From WHSW01 sp963777775 (GTDB lineage Bacteria > Actinomycetota > Thermoleophilia > Solirubrobacterales > 70-9), in assembly GCA_963777775.1 (NCBI GenBank), contig CAVZRL010000009.1, positions 1,550,001 through 1,614,000 on the forward strand: 64,000 nucleotides of DNA. Reading direction: 5' to 3'. The notes under the pieces are model-generated. The model did not search any database. It saw only the letters and a list, made by a program, of their open reading frames with translations, and was not told where the DNA came from. Shown here in pieces: positions 27,567 to 35,835 of this stretch (positions are counted from its first letter, which is position 1; every line of letters starts with the position of its first letter). A program made the translations under genes and the position numbers.

Positions 27567-27582
27567 GAGGGGGCCGACCCGG

Positions 27583-27993
27583 ATGGCTGACGTGACCGTG
27601 AAGCGGACCGAGGACTTCGAGTCCACCTTCCGCGGTGGCATGCTCAAGGCCCGGGCCGGGCTCGGGGTGACCTCGTTCGGGATCCAGGTGCTGCGCTTCC
27701 CACCGAACTCGACGCGCTACCCCGAGCACGACCACGCAAGCGACGGCCAGGAGGAGGTCTACACGGCGCTCGACGGGGTAGCGACGCTGCTCGTCGGCGG
27801 CGACGAGCAGCGGCTCGAGCCCGGCGTCTTCGCTCGGGTCGGCCCGAGCGAGAAGCGCAAGCTGACGACCGGCGAGCAGGGTGCCGTGGTGCTGGTGCTC
27901 GGCGGCGTGCCGGGGGCGGTGTTCTCACCCAAGCAGTTCACCGAGGAGGGCGAGCCGGACCCGCTGGCGACCGAGGGAGGCGCCGTTGTCTGA
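27583..27993 (+). CDS. cupin-domain protein, first of a tandem pair
   Basis: About 136 aa single-domain cupin. Motif 1 region: YPEHDHASDGQEEVYTALDGVATL, with His, His, and Glu ligands; motif 2: LEPGVFARVGPSEKRKL. Start ATG 27583. Nearly the same in layout as the next gene (shared VTVKRxEDFE, RAGLGVTSFG, YPEHD, QEEVYT), so they arose by tandem duplication. May bind a metal and act as an isomerase, dioxygenase or binding protein; no substrate is evident. Confidence 0.85.
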   Translation: MADVTVKRTEDFESTFRGGMLKARAGLGVTSFGIQVLRFPPNSTRYPEHDHASDGQEEVYTALDGVATLLVGGDEQRLEPGVFARVGPSEKRKLTTGEQGAVVLVLGGVPGAVFSPKQFTEEGEPDPLATEGGAVV

Positions 27994-28402
27994 CGTCACG
28001 GTGAAGCGGGTCGAGGACTTCGAGGCGATCTTCGGCGGCGGTTTCCGGCGCGTCCGCGCCGGCCTCGGGGTGACGTCGTTCGGGCTTGCGGTGATCGAGC
28101 TCCCTCCAGGCTTCGTCGACTATCCCGAGCACGACCAGGCCCACGACAACCAGGAGGAGGTCTACACCGTGCTCAGCGGCCGGGCGACTTTGCATGTCGG
28201 CGGCGAGCAGTACGAGCTCCGCCCGGGGACCTGGGCCCGGGTCGGGCCTCGAGAGCTGCGCAAGATCAGCACCGCCGACGAGCCCGCCCGGGTGCTGGCG
28301 GTCGGAGGCGCCCTCGGCGCTGCCTACGTCGCCCCCGAGTTCACCGAGGACGGCGCTCCCGACCCGGTCGGGATCAAGCCCCACGGGCAGCCGGTCCCCT
28401 AG
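27986..28402 (+). CDS. cupin-domain protein, second of a tandem pair, TTG start
   Basis: About 138 aa. I place the start at TTG 27986 because the sequence LSDVTVKRVEDFEAIFGGGF aligns with the start of the upstream paralogue and GGGAGG sits six bases before it; this overlaps the previous gene by eight bases. Metal motif: YPEHDQAHDNQEEVYTVLSG (the second His of the first copy is Gln here), then LRPGTWARVGPRELRKI. The changed ligand suggests the two copies differ in metal binding or function. Confidence 0.85.
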   Translation: MSDVTVKRVEDFEAIFGGGFRRVRAGLGVTSFGLAVIELPPGFVDYPEHDQAHDNQEEVYTVLSGRATLHVGGEQYELRPGTWARVGPRELRKISTADEPARVLAVGGALGAAYVAPEFTEDGAPDPVGIKPHGQPVP

Positions 28403-28408
28403 TCCCGC

Positions 28409-29176
28409 CTAGCGGAACAGGTCCTCGCCGGCGGGTCGCTGCAACGCCGCGGCGGCGCCCGGACCGTCCGCGTCGGTGCGCCAGCGACCGGCCCCGGCGA
28501 TCACGACCACCGGGGCGCCCGAGACCTTGTCGCGCACAAGGTCCGCGGCGCCCGCGAGTTGGTCGGCGACCGCGACCGCCGTCGCCGCAAGCGGACGCCC
28601 GTGAGCGTCGGTGCGCCCGTGCCAGTCGTCGAGGGCGACCAGCCCTGCGCACCCGATCGCCGTCTCGGCCTGTCCGACGCGCCACGGACGGCCGAAGCTG
28701 TCCACGATCAGGATCGCGGGGCGCGCGTCGCAGCCGGCGGCGATCTCGGCCCTAATGCGGCGCGCCGACCGGTCGGGGTCCGCGGGCAGCAGGCTGACCT
28801 CGGCCTCGCCGGGCAGGTTGGAGGCGTCGATCCCGGCGTTGGCGCAGATCCAGCCGCCATTGGTCTCGACGATGAGAACGCCGTGGTCGGCCCGGACCAC
28901 ACGGCGCGACTCGGCCAGGATCAGCTCGACCAGGCGCGGGTCCTTGCCCAGCTCGGCGGCCAGGGCCAGCGCCCGCTCCCCCGGGGCCACCTCCGACAGC
29001 GCCCGGGTGCGTCCCTCGGCCTTCGAGACGATCTTCTGGGAGACGGCGAGCACCAGGTCGTCGGCAAGCTCGATCCGCGCCGCGTCGGCGGCGTCGGCAA
29101 TCAGCGCCCCGATTCGGTCGCCCGCCACCACCTCGGGCAGGCCCGGAAGCGGATCGACCTCGATCCGCGGACTCAT
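28409..29176 (-). CDS. cofE: coenzyme F420-0:L-glutamate ligase (CofE)
   Basis: About 255 aa. Adds gamma-linked glutamate to F420-0 with GTP. Family sequence: LPEVVAGDRIGALIADA, DLVLAVSQKIVSKAEGRTRAL, VRADHGVLIVETNGGWICANAGIDASN, and DSFGRPWRVGQAETAIGCAGL. Only the CofE domain is present; the nitroreductase-like C-terminal domain of mycobacterial FbiB is absent. Start ATG 29176 overlaps the cofC stop (ATGA). Last gene of the cofD-cofC-cofE operon. Confidence 0.93.
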   Translation of the reverse strand: MSPRIEVDPLPGLPEVVAGDRIGALIADAADAARIELADDLVLAVSQKIVSKAEGRTRALSEVAPGERALALAAELGKDPRLVELILAESRRVVRADHGVLIVETNGGWICANAGIDASNLPGEAEVSLLPADPDRSARRIRAEIAAGCDARPAILIVDSFGRPWRVGQAETAIGCAGLVALDDWHGRTDAHGRPLAATAVAVADQLAGAADLVRDKVSGAPVVVIAGAGRWRTDADGPGAAAALQRPAGEDLFR

Positions 29177-29856
29177 CGGCCGCCGCCGCTCGGCGCCGGC
29201 CGCGCCAGCTCCGCGGCGGTTGTCGGCGCGAGGTCGGGCCGCTCGCCGAGCACCTCGGTCAGAGCGGCCAGGTCGTCGGGAGTGTCGAGATCGAGGGCCA
29301 GAGACGAGATCCTCTCCACCACCGCCGTGTGCCCAGCCCGCGCGGCCCTGTCGCGGTGGCGTTCCATGCTCCCCTCCCCGAAGGCCGGCCCGATCGCGTC
29401 CGCGGGCGCCATCAGCAGACCGTTGGTACCGGTCTCGTGGCGATCCGGGACGACCACGACCGTCCCCTCGCCGAGTCGCTCGAGAGCGGCGTCCAGCTCG
29501 TCGGCGTCGAGCAGCGGGCAATCGCCCGGCAGCAGGGCGACGGCCTGCGCTCGGTGTGAGAGCGCCCTGACGATTCCGAGGGTGGCGGCCGGCGAGTGAC
29601 CGCTGTCGGTCGGGTCGCGCAGGACTTCGAGCGGGACCGCGGTCCGGCGTCCCTGGGCGAGAGCGATCCGCTCCGCGCGCCCCTCGCCGGTGACCACGAT
29701 CACCCGCTCGACCAGCTCGGTAGCGGTCACCGAGGCGAGCACGTCGGTCAGCATCGCCTTCACGATTGCCGCCCGCTGCGGACGGTCGAGCGCTTCCAGC
29801 AGCCGCTGCTTTGCGTCGCCGAAGCGCTTCACCGGAATGATCGCCGTGGTCCTCAC
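29173..29856 (-). CDS. cofC: 2-phospholactate/PEP guanylyltransferase (CofC/FbiD)
   Basis: About 227 aa, GTG start at 29856 overlapping the cofD stop (GTGA). Nucleotidyltransferase that activates phosphoenolpyruvate or 2-phospholactate with GTP for F420 assembly. IIPVKRFGDAKQRLLEAL is the N-terminal nucleotide loop; VALLPGDCPLLDADELDAAL and VVVVPDRHETGTNGLLM (with the family GTNxL) follow, then FGEGSMERH. FbiD in actinobacteria is reported to use phosphoenolpyruvate, but substrate choice cannot be read here. Confidence 0.93.
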   Translation of the reverse strand: MRTTAIIPVKRFGDAKQRLLEALDRPQRAAIVKAMLTDVLASVTATELVERVIVVTGEGRAERIALAQGRRTAVPLEVLRDPTDSGHSPAATLGIVRALSHRAQAVALLPGDCPLLDADELDAALERLGEGTVVVVPDRHETGTNGLLMAPADAIGPAFGEGSMERHRDRAARAGHTAVVERISSLALDLDTPDDLAALTEVLGERPDLAPTTAAELARPAPSGGGR

Positions 29857-30767
29857 AGTCCGCGCGCGAACTCGAGCACCCGGTCGGCGAGTGTTCGGCG
29901 TCCGGCAGCGCCCTCCATCAGGGTCGGGCAGGCCAGCGACGCGAGTCCGAGGGGAGGGTCGGGGTCGCCCTCGTCGATGACGATCGCGTCGATCACCCCC
30001 TCGTACAGCGAGGCGATCCCGGCAGAGCTCACCGAGCGGCCGAGCGCGGCGAGGAATGCGTCGGTCGGGCCCTTGACCGCGCGGCCGCCGATCAGCGGGC
30101 TGACCGCGACCACCTTCGCCGGCGAGGCGGAGAGCGCATCGCGCATCCCCGGCACCGAGAGGATCGGCCCGATCGAGATCACCGGGTTCGACGGACCGAT
30201 GATCACCGCCTCGGCGTCCGCGAGGGCGGCGAGTACCTCGGGGGTCGGGCCGGCATCGGCGATCCCGTCCAGCTCGACCGCCTCGATCGGCGCCGCTCCC
30301 TGATCGAGGATCAGGAACTCCTGCAAGCCGCGCCAACCCGACGGGGTCAGGACCCGGGTCCGGACCGGCTGCTCTGACATCGGCAGGACCCTGGCCCGGA
30401 CACCGAGCGCCCGGGCGACCTGGCCCTGCGCGGCGGTCAGCGTGCCGCCCTCGGCGAGGAAATGGGTGCGGTAGAGGCAGGTGGCGAGGTCGCGATCGGA
30501 GAGCCGAAACCAGGCCGGCGCCCCGAGCGTCTCGAGCCGTTCGTGCGCCGTAAACCCGTCATCGCGGATCCCCCAGCCTCGCTCTTCGTCGATCTCGTCG
30601 GCGAGCCAGTAGGTGATCAGGTCGGGGTCGGGGCAGACCAGCAGGCCGTGGACCTCGGTGTCGTCGGCAGTGTTGGCGATCACCGCGAGCCGCTCGCCGA
30701 GCAGGTCCTGCAGCCCTGCGGCGAGCTTCGCGCCGCCGCTGCCGCCGGCCAGGCAGACGACGGTCAC
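29853..30767 (-). CDS. cofD: 2-phospho-L-lactate transferase (CofD/FbiA)
   Basis: About 304 aa; GTG start 30767. Transfers the phospholactyl (or phosphoenolpyruvyl) group to F0. Characteristic sequence: VVCLAGGSGGAKLAAGLQDL, VIANTADDTEVHGLLVCPDPD, DRDLATCLYRTHFLAEGGTL, and GPSNPVISIGPILSVPGMRDAL. First gene of the tight cofD-cofC-cofE operon. Confidence 0.95.
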   Translation of the reverse strand: MTVVCLAGGSGGAKLAAGLQDLLGERLAVIANTADDTEVHGLLVCPDPDLITYWLADEIDEERGWGIRDDGFTAHERLETLGAPAWFRLSDRDLATCLYRTHFLAEGGTLTAAQGQVARALGVRARVLPMSEQPVRTRVLTPSGWRGLQEFLILDQGAAPIEAVELDGIADAGPTPEVLAALADAEAVIIGPSNPVISIGPILSVPGMRDALSASPAKVVAVSPLIGGRAVKGPTDAFLAALGRSVSSAGIASLYEGVIDAIVIDEGDPDPPLGLASLACPTLMEGAAGRRTLADRVLEFARGL

Positions 30768-30795
30768 GGGCGCACGACGACCGTGGCCGCGAAGC

Positions 30796-31485
30796 TCATT
30801 CCCAGTGGTCGGTCTCGGGCAGGCCGCTGATGCGAATCCCGGCGTGGGCCTTGTAGCGGGCGTTGATCGAGATCAGCAGCGGAGTCAGCTGCTCGACGAT
30901 CCGCGCCGTCTCCAGAGGCCCAGCGTTGACCGCGCGCAAACCGGGGATCACCTCGATCAGGCGCGCGACCGCTGCCTTGTCGGCCTTACGGTCGCCGCAC
31001 AGCAGTACGTCCTCGTCGAGGTCGGACGAGGTATCGGTCAGCGCCGGAGCCCCGACCGTGTGCAGGCCGGCTACCACCGTTACCCCGTCGGGCGCCATCT
31101 CCTGGGCCTGCTGGGCGGCGGAGCCCTGCCAGACCCCGAGCGAGCGCGTTGCCTTGCCGCTCACCGCCGCTGCCAGGGGCACCGTGCAGTCGACCAGGAT
31201 CTGACCTGGCTCGAGCGCCTCGCGCAGGTTGTTGAGGTTCTCGGATTGAGCGCGGAAGGGGACGGTGAGCAGGACGATCGGGCCCTGCTTCGCGGCGGCT
31301 TCGTTCGTCATCCCCTCGATCTCGGCGTCCGGCACTGCCTCGGACAGCTTGCGCGCCGCCTCCGCCGCACGATCGGCGCTGCGTGACCCGATTACGATCG
31401 CGTGGCCGGCCCGCGCCCAGCGCAGCGCCAGGCCGTAGCCCAGCGCTCCGGTGCCGCCGATTATCGGGATCGCCTCGCCGCTCAC
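30796..31485 (-). CDS. npdG: NADPH-dependent F420 reductase (F420H2:NADP oxidoreductase)
   Basis: About 229 aa, GTG start 31485. Couples NADP(H) and F420. N-terminal Rossmann motif IPIIGGTGALGYGLALRWA, the NADP-phosphate site VIGSRSADRAAEAARKL, VLLTVPFRAQSENLNNLREAL, and LVDCTVPL. It lies 28 bp before cofD on the same strand, so it probably leads the F420 operon. Its presence beside the biosynthetic genes shows that reduced F420 is made from NADPH here. Confidence 0.93.
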   Translation of the reverse strand: MSGEAIPIIGGTGALGYGLALRWARAGHAIVIGSRSADRAAEAARKLSEAVPDAEIEGMTNEAAAKQGPIVLLTVPFRAQSENLNNLREALEPGQILVDCTVPLAAAVSGKATRSLGVWQGSAAQQAQEMAPDGVTVVAGLHTVGAPALTDTSSDLDEDVLLCGDRKADKAAVARLIEVIPGLRAVNAGPLETARIVEQLTPLLISINARYKAHAGIRISGLPETDHWE

Positions 31486-31535
31486 GCGCGCGGCAGTGTA
31501 CGTCGCCGGCTCGGGTGCCGCATATGCTCCGGCGC

Positions 31536-32270
31536 ATGAGGCTCGAGGGACGTAAGGCGCTCGTCACCGGCGGCGCGAGCGGGATCGGCGCCGCGATCGC
31601 CGCCCGGTTCGCCGCGGAGGGCGCGGAGGTGGTGATCGGTGACGTCAACGTCGAAGGCGCGGCGGAGGTCGCGGCCGGAATCGGGGCAACGCCGAGCCCG
31701 CTCGATGTCACCGAGCCGCAGGCGTCGCGCGATCTGGTCGCCCAGCATGGGCCATTCGCGATCCTGGTCAACAACGCGGGCACGGACGAGTTCGGTTTCT
31801 TCGCCGAGACCGATCCCCAGATGTGGGAGCGGATCCTGGCGATCAACCTGGTCGGGGTGCTCGCCTGCACGCACGCGGTTCTCCCCGGCATGCGGGAGGC
31901 GGGCTATGGTCGGATCGTCAACATCGCCTCCGAGGCCGGCCGCGTCGGCTCGAAGGGCTCGGCTGTCTACTCGGCCGCCAAGGGGGGCGTGATCGCGTTC
32001 ACGAAGGTGATCGCGCGCGAGGGGGCCAGGCACGGGATCACCGCCAACTCGATCGCGCCCGGCCCGATCGAGACGCCGCTGCTGATGGGGGCGCTCGAGT
32101 TCGGGGAGCTCGGGGAGAAGGTGATCGAGACGATGCGCACGTCAACCCAGCTCCGGCGGCTCGGTAAGCCGGAGGAGGTCGCCGCCGCCGCCGCCTTCCT
32201 CGCCTCCGACGACGCCTCTTACGTGACCGGCGAGACGCTCGGGGTCTCCGGCGGCCTGGGGATGGTCTAG
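31536..32270 (+). CDS. SDR-family oxidoreductase
   Basis: About 244 aa classical short-chain dehydrogenase. ALVTGGASGIGAAIAARFA (TGxxxGxG), LVNNAGTDEFG (NNAG), IVNIASEAGR (catalytic Ser), YSAAKGGVIAFTK (YxxxK), and a C-terminal YVTGETLGVSGGLGMV. Start ATG 31536; an ATG 12 bases upstream is possible. Likely a 3-oxoacyl or 3-hydroxyacyl-CoA/ACP-type NAD(P) oxidoreductase given the acyl-CoA genes that follow at close spacing. Divergent from the F420 operon. Confidence 0.9.
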   Translation: MRLEGRKALVTGGASGIGAAIAARFAAEGAEVVIGDVNVEGAAEVAAGIGATPSPLDVTEPQASRDLVAQHGPFAILVNNAGTDEFGFFAETDPQMWERILAINLVGVLACTHAVLPGMREAGYGRIVNIASEAGRVGSKGSAVYSAAKGGVIAFTKVIAREGARHGITANSIAPGPIETPLLMGALEFGELGEKVIETMRTSTQLRRLGKPEEVAAAAAFLASDDASYVTGETLGVSGGLGMV

Positions 32271-32275
32271 TCGAG

Positions 32276-33193
32276 ATGAGCGAGCTGCCCGGCAGCGCCC
32301 GGATCCGCGAGGTGGGGCCGCGCGACGGCTTCCAGAACGAGCCGGAGGTGATCCCGACGCCGGACAAGGTGCGCCTGATCGGCATGCTCGCGCGGGCGGG
32401 ACTGCGCCGGATCGAGGTCACCTCGTTCGTGCGCCCGGACGTCGTCGCCCAGCTCGCCGACGCCGAGCAGGTAGTGGCCCAGCTCGAGCGGGTCGAGGGG
32501 GTCTCGTTCTCGGTCCTGATCCCGAACGAGCGCGGGCTCGACCGCGCGCTCGCCCAGCGCGAGCGCTTCGACGAGGTGAACGTCTTCCTCTCCGCCTCCG
32601 AGACCCACAACCGCCGCAACGTCAATCGGACGATCGACGAGTCGCTGGCGAGCCTCGAGCGGGTGATCGAACGCACCCGCGCCGAAGACCTTCGTTGCGA
32701 GGGAGTGATCTCGACCTCCTTCGGCTGTCCCTACGAGGGCGAGGTGCCGGCCGCGAAGGTGTTCGAGATCGCCGAGCGGCTCGCCGCCGCCGGGTGTGAG
32801 GAGGTCGGCTTCGGGGACACGACGGGGATGGCCAACCCGCGCCAGGTGGGCGAGTTCTTCTCCGCTGCACGAAAGCGCCTCCCGGGCATCGAGCTGACCG
32901 CCCACTTTCACAACACCCGCGGCCAGGGGCTCGCCAACGTGCACGCGGCGCTCGGCGCCGGGATCGAGTCCTTCGAGTCGGCGTTCGGCGAGCTCGGCGG
33001 CTGCCCGGTCCCGCCGGGATCGACGGGGAACATCTCGACCGAGGACCTGGTCTCGATGCTCGAGGAGATGGGGATCGAGACCGGTATCGACCTCTCGCTG
33101 CTGCTCGAGGCGTCGCGCTCGGTCGAGGAGCTGCTCGGGCGGCCGCTCGGCGCCCACCTGCTCACGGCGGGCCCGGTCGTGTGGCAGCGATAA
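32276..33193 (+). CDS. hydroxymethylglutaryl-CoA lyase family protein
   Basis: About 305 aa of the DRE-TIM metallolyase family. REVGPRDGFQNEPEVIPT with the catalytic R-D and Glu, IEVTSFVRPDVVAQLADAEQ, LTAHFHNTRGQGLANV (metal H-x-H), and the C-terminal loop GELGGCPVPPGSTGNISTED with the catalytic Cys. Cleaves HMG-CoA to acetoacetate and acetyl-CoA in leucine breakdown. Five bases after the SDR gene; an acetoacetyl-CoA synthetase lies about 8 kb on, fitting a leucine/ketone-body route. Confidence 0.9.
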   Translation: MSELPGSARIREVGPRDGFQNEPEVIPTPDKVRLIGMLARAGLRRIEVTSFVRPDVVAQLADAEQVVAQLERVEGVSFSVLIPNERGLDRALAQRERFDEVNVFLSASETHNRRNVNRTIDESLASLERVIERTRAEDLRCEGVISTSFGCPYEGEVPAAKVFEIAERLAAAGCEEVGFGDTTGMANPRQVGEFFSAARKRLPGIELTAHFHNTRGQGLANVHAALGAGIESFESAFGELGGCPVPPGSTGNISTEDLVSMLEEMGIETGIDLSLLLEASRSVEELLGRPLGAHLLTAGPVVWQR

Positions 33194-33204
33194 CCTGGGG
33201 CGCG

Positions 33205-33585
33205 ATGAAGAGCGATGCCTTCCGGGCGGCCGCCGAGGCGAAGGACTTCTCGCAGATCGAGGAGCTGTTCGCCGAGGACGCCGCCTTCAACAGCCCAGTC
33301 GTCTACAAGCCCTATCACGGCCGCGAGGCGATCAAGGTCCTGCTCGGCGCGGTGCTCCAGGTGTTCGAGGACTTCCGATATCTCGACCAGGTCGAGAGCG
33401 GTGAGACCGCAGTGCTGATCTTCGAGGCCCGGGTCGGCGAGCGCTCGCTGCAAGGCGTCGACATCCTGCGCTTCGGCGAGGACGGGCGGATCGCGGCGAT
33501 GACGGTGATGGTGCGGCCGATGACCGGGATGCACGCGCTCGCCGAACGGATGCGAGAGCTGCTGCCGGCGGCCGGCGCCGCCTGA
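33205..33585 (+). CDS. SnoaL/NTF2-like small protein
   Basis: About 126 aa. ATG 33205 chosen over an upstream in-frame GTG that overlaps the HMG-CoA lyase gene. FRAAAEAKDFSQIEELFAED, NSPVVYKPYHGREAIKVLLG and VLIFEARVGERSLQGVDILRF follow the cone-shaped NTF2 fold of SnoaL-like proteins. Members bind or isomerise small hydrophobic compounds; function here unknown. Same strand and close to HMG-CoA lyase and GNAT genes. Confidence 0.8.
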   Translation: MKSDAFRAAAEAKDFSQIEELFAEDAAFNSPVVYKPYHGREAIKVLLGAVLQVFEDFRYLDQVESGETAVLIFEARVGERSLQGVDILRFGEDGRIAAMTVMVRPMTGMHALAERMRELLPAAGAA

Positions 33586-33593
33586 CGGTCGCC

Positions 33594-34208
33594 TTGAGCG
33601 CGTCGACCGGCGAGGCGCTGATCCGGCCCGGCCGGCAGGAGGACGCCTTCGGTCTCGCCGAGACCGCGATTGCCGCCTGGCGGGCGGGATTTCGCGGGAT
33701 CGTGCCCGAGCAGGTCGACCCCGCCGCAACCTGGCGCCCGGAGCGGATCGCTGAACGACTTTCCGGCAGGCCGCGCGACGGCAGCGCGATCCTCGCCGCC
33801 GAGGTCGACGGCGAGATCCGCGGCCTGAGCCTCTACGGGCCCAGCCGCGACCGCGGCGCCCCCCCGCGCGAGGGCGAGATCATCGCCCTCTACGTGCATC
33901 CGCTGAGCTGGCGTCGTGGGATCGGGCGCGGCCTGGTCGAGGCTTCGCTCGACCGGCTGGCGCGCGACGGTCACGCCGAGGCGATCGTCTGGACCCTCGC
34001 AGCGAGCCCGCGCAACCTCGCTTTCTACGAGGCGCTCGGCCTCGCACGCGACGGTGCCACTCAGCGCCGGCCAAGCTTCGGCAACCCGCTCGAGGTCCGG
34101 TTTCGGACCGCGCTCGCCGGGCGCCGCGCGAGGCGGCGATCGGTAGGCTCCGCGGCCGCTCGGCAACCGATCGGAGGGCTTACGAACAGATGGAGATCGC
34201 CAAGGTAG
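33594..34208 (+). CDS. GNAT-family N-acetyltransferase
   Basis: About 204 aa, probable TTG start 33594. IRPGRQEDAFGLAETAIAAWRAGFRG begins the fold; EIIALYVHPLSWRRGIGRGL gives strand 4 and the R/Q-x-x-G-x-G acetyl-CoA loop; RNLAFYEALGLARDG is the C-terminal motif. The Arg-rich tail after residue 178 overlaps the next gene by 19 bp and may not be conserved. Substrate unknown. Confidence 0.85.
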   Translation: MSASTGEALIRPGRQEDAFGLAETAIAAWRAGFRGIVPEQVDPAATWRPERIAERLSGRPRDGSAILAAEVDGEIRGLSLYGPSRDRGAPPREGEIIALYVHPLSWRRGIGRGLVEASLDRLARDGHAEAIVWTLAASPRNLAFYEALGLARDGATQRRPSFGNPLEVRFRTALAGRRARRRSVGSAAARQPIGGLTNRWRSPR

Positions 34209-35074
34209 GAGTCGTCGGCTGTGGCTTGATGGGCCATGGGATCGCGCAGATCTGCGCCGAGGCCGGGTGGGAGGTCGTCGTCCGCGAGATCGACGAGGAC
34301 GCGCTCGAGGCGGGGATCGCGAAGATCGAGAAGCAGCTCTCGCGGTCGGTCGAGCGCGAGAAGCTCGAGCAGGCCGACGCGGACGCGATCAAGGGGAGGA
34401 TCAGCGCGACGCTCGACTATGGCGAGCTCGCCGACTGCGACCTGGTGATCGAGGCGATCACCGAGGACCTGGACGGCAAGCTCGAGATGTGGCGTGAGGT
34501 CGACTCGATCGTCAAGCCGGAGGCGTTCTTCGCGACCAACACCTCCTCGCTCTCCGTCGCCGACCAGGCCGCTGCGACGTCGAGGCCCGAGAAGTTCCTC
34601 GGCCTGCACTTCTTCAACCCACCGCAGGTGATGCGCTTGCTCGAGGTCGTGCGCGCGGACCCGACCGGCGACGAGGCGGTCGAGCTCGGCTTCGAGGTCG
34701 GCGGGCGGCTGCGCAAGACGAGCGTCGCGGCCAAGGACAATCGCGGCTTTATCGTCAACCGACTCCTGGTCCCGTACATGCTCGACGGGATCCGCGCATA
34801 TGAAGAGGGCGTCGGCTCGATCGAGGACATCGATCAGGCGATCGTCGCCGGCTCGGGCAACCCGATGGGACCGCTGACGCTGTCGGACTTCGTCGGCCTC
34901 GACACGCTCGCCTCGATCGCCGACATCATGGTCGGGGCCTACGGCGACCAGCGCTTCTCCCAGCCCGACAGCCTGCGCGCACTGGTCGACGCCGGGCACT
35001 ACGGGCGCAAGTCTGGGCGCGGCTTCTACGACTACTCCGGTGAGAAGCCCGTCGCAGTCGAGCCCGGCGCCTAG
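34190..35074 (+). CDS. 3-hydroxyacyl-CoA (3-hydroxybutyryl-CoA) dehydrogenase
   Basis: About 294 aa single-function enzyme. KVGVVGCGLMGHGIAQICA is the NAD motif; ATNTSSLSVADQAAATSRPE and GLHFFNPPQVMRLLEVV carry the active-site Ser, His and Asn; NRGFIVNRLLVPYMLDGIR and GPLTLSDFVGLD are in the C-terminal helical domain. Length and sequence match Hbd/PaaH-type enzymes. Reverses acetoacetyl-CoA and 3-hydroxybutyryl-CoA, which would feed crotonyl-CoA to Ccr. Confidence 0.93.
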   Translation: MEIAKVGVVGCGLMGHGIAQICAEAGWEVVVREIDEDALEAGIAKIEKQLSRSVEREKLEQADADAIKGRISATLDYGELADCDLVIEAITEDLDGKLEMWREVDSIVKPEAFFATNTSSLSVADQAAATSRPEKFLGLHFFNPPQVMRLLEVVRADPTGDEAVELGFEVGGRLRKTSVAAKDNRGFIVNRLLVPYMLDGIRAYEEGVGSIEDIDQAIVAGSGNPMGPLTLSDFVGLDTLASIADIMVGAYGDQRFSQPDSLRALVDAGHYGRKSGRGFYDYSGEKPVAVEPGA

Positions 35075-35128
35075 ATCCGGCCACAACGCTCTCGCTACGC
35101 TCGGGCCGAACGGCCTGAGGAGGCAACT

Positions 35129-35758
35129 TTGGACGGGTACCCGCTGGACCGGATTCGCGACCCCCGCTTCTCGCTCGCGCTGCGCGGCTACGAGCGCGCG
35201 GAGGTCGATTCGCTGCTCGCCGAGATCGGCGAGTGGATCGAGCGCGCCCAGGAGGACCCGGCCGGGTCCGAGCGGGTCCGGGACGAGCTCGCCCGGGTCG
35301 GCGAGCAGGTGAGTGCGATTCTGGTCGAGGCGCACGAGGCGGCCCGCGAGATCCGCGACGACGCGTCGGCGCAGGCGCGCCAGAGCCTGGTCGGCGCCAA
35401 CGCGACCGCGGAGTCGGTGCGTGCCGATGCCGACGAGTACGGGCAGCGAACCCGCGAGGAGGCCGACGCCTACGGACGCAGCGCACGCGCCGATGCCGAT
35501 GCCGAGGTCGAGCGCCTGATCGCGGAGGCGAACCAGCGCAAGCGCGATGTCGAAGCGGTGATCTCCGACCTCGAGCAGCGCCGCGACGCGGTGGTCGCCG
35601 AGCTCGAGCAGCTCGCCAGCGGGATCACCGGGACCGCGACCCGCCATCGCCGCTTTGAGACCGCCGTGAGCGAGGGAGACGAGCCTCACGAAGAGGAGCC
35701 CCGGGAGGTCGGGCCGGCGGCCGCCGATCCCGCGTCCAGCCCGCGGCCGGGTTCGTAA
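35129..35758 (+). CDS. DivIVA-like coiled-coil protein 1, TTG start
   Basis: About 209 aa. TTG 35129 is preceded by GAGGAGG. A short N-terminal DivIVA-type motif, FSLALRGYERAEVDSLLAEIGE, is followed by a long charged Ala/Glu-rich coiled coil (about 45-185) and an acidic, Pro-rich tail. DivIVA/GpsB-type proteins gather at curved membrane or septa and organise growth; here that is inference. Paralogue of the next gene. Confidence 0.75.
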   Translation: MDGYPLDRIRDPRFSLALRGYERAEVDSLLAEIGEWIERAQEDPAGSERVRDELARVGEQVSAILVEAHEAAREIRDDASAQARQSLVGANATAESVRADADEYGQRTREEADAYGRSARADADAEVERLIAEANQRKRDVEAVISDLEQRRDAVVAELEQLASGITGTATRHRRFETAVSEGDEPHEEEPREVGPAAADPASSPRPGS

Positions 35759-35835
35759 GGCCGGCGGCACCGGCTGCCGATGGGTAGGCGACGGGCCGCT
35801 TGCGGCCCGCGACCCGACCCACAAAGGGGGAAGAC

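Noticed and set aside
28409..29521. A longer CofE starting inside cofC
   Set aside because: Only the last 255 codons match CofE; the upstream part is in the wrong frame of cofC, and ATG 29176 overlaps the cofC stop as expected.
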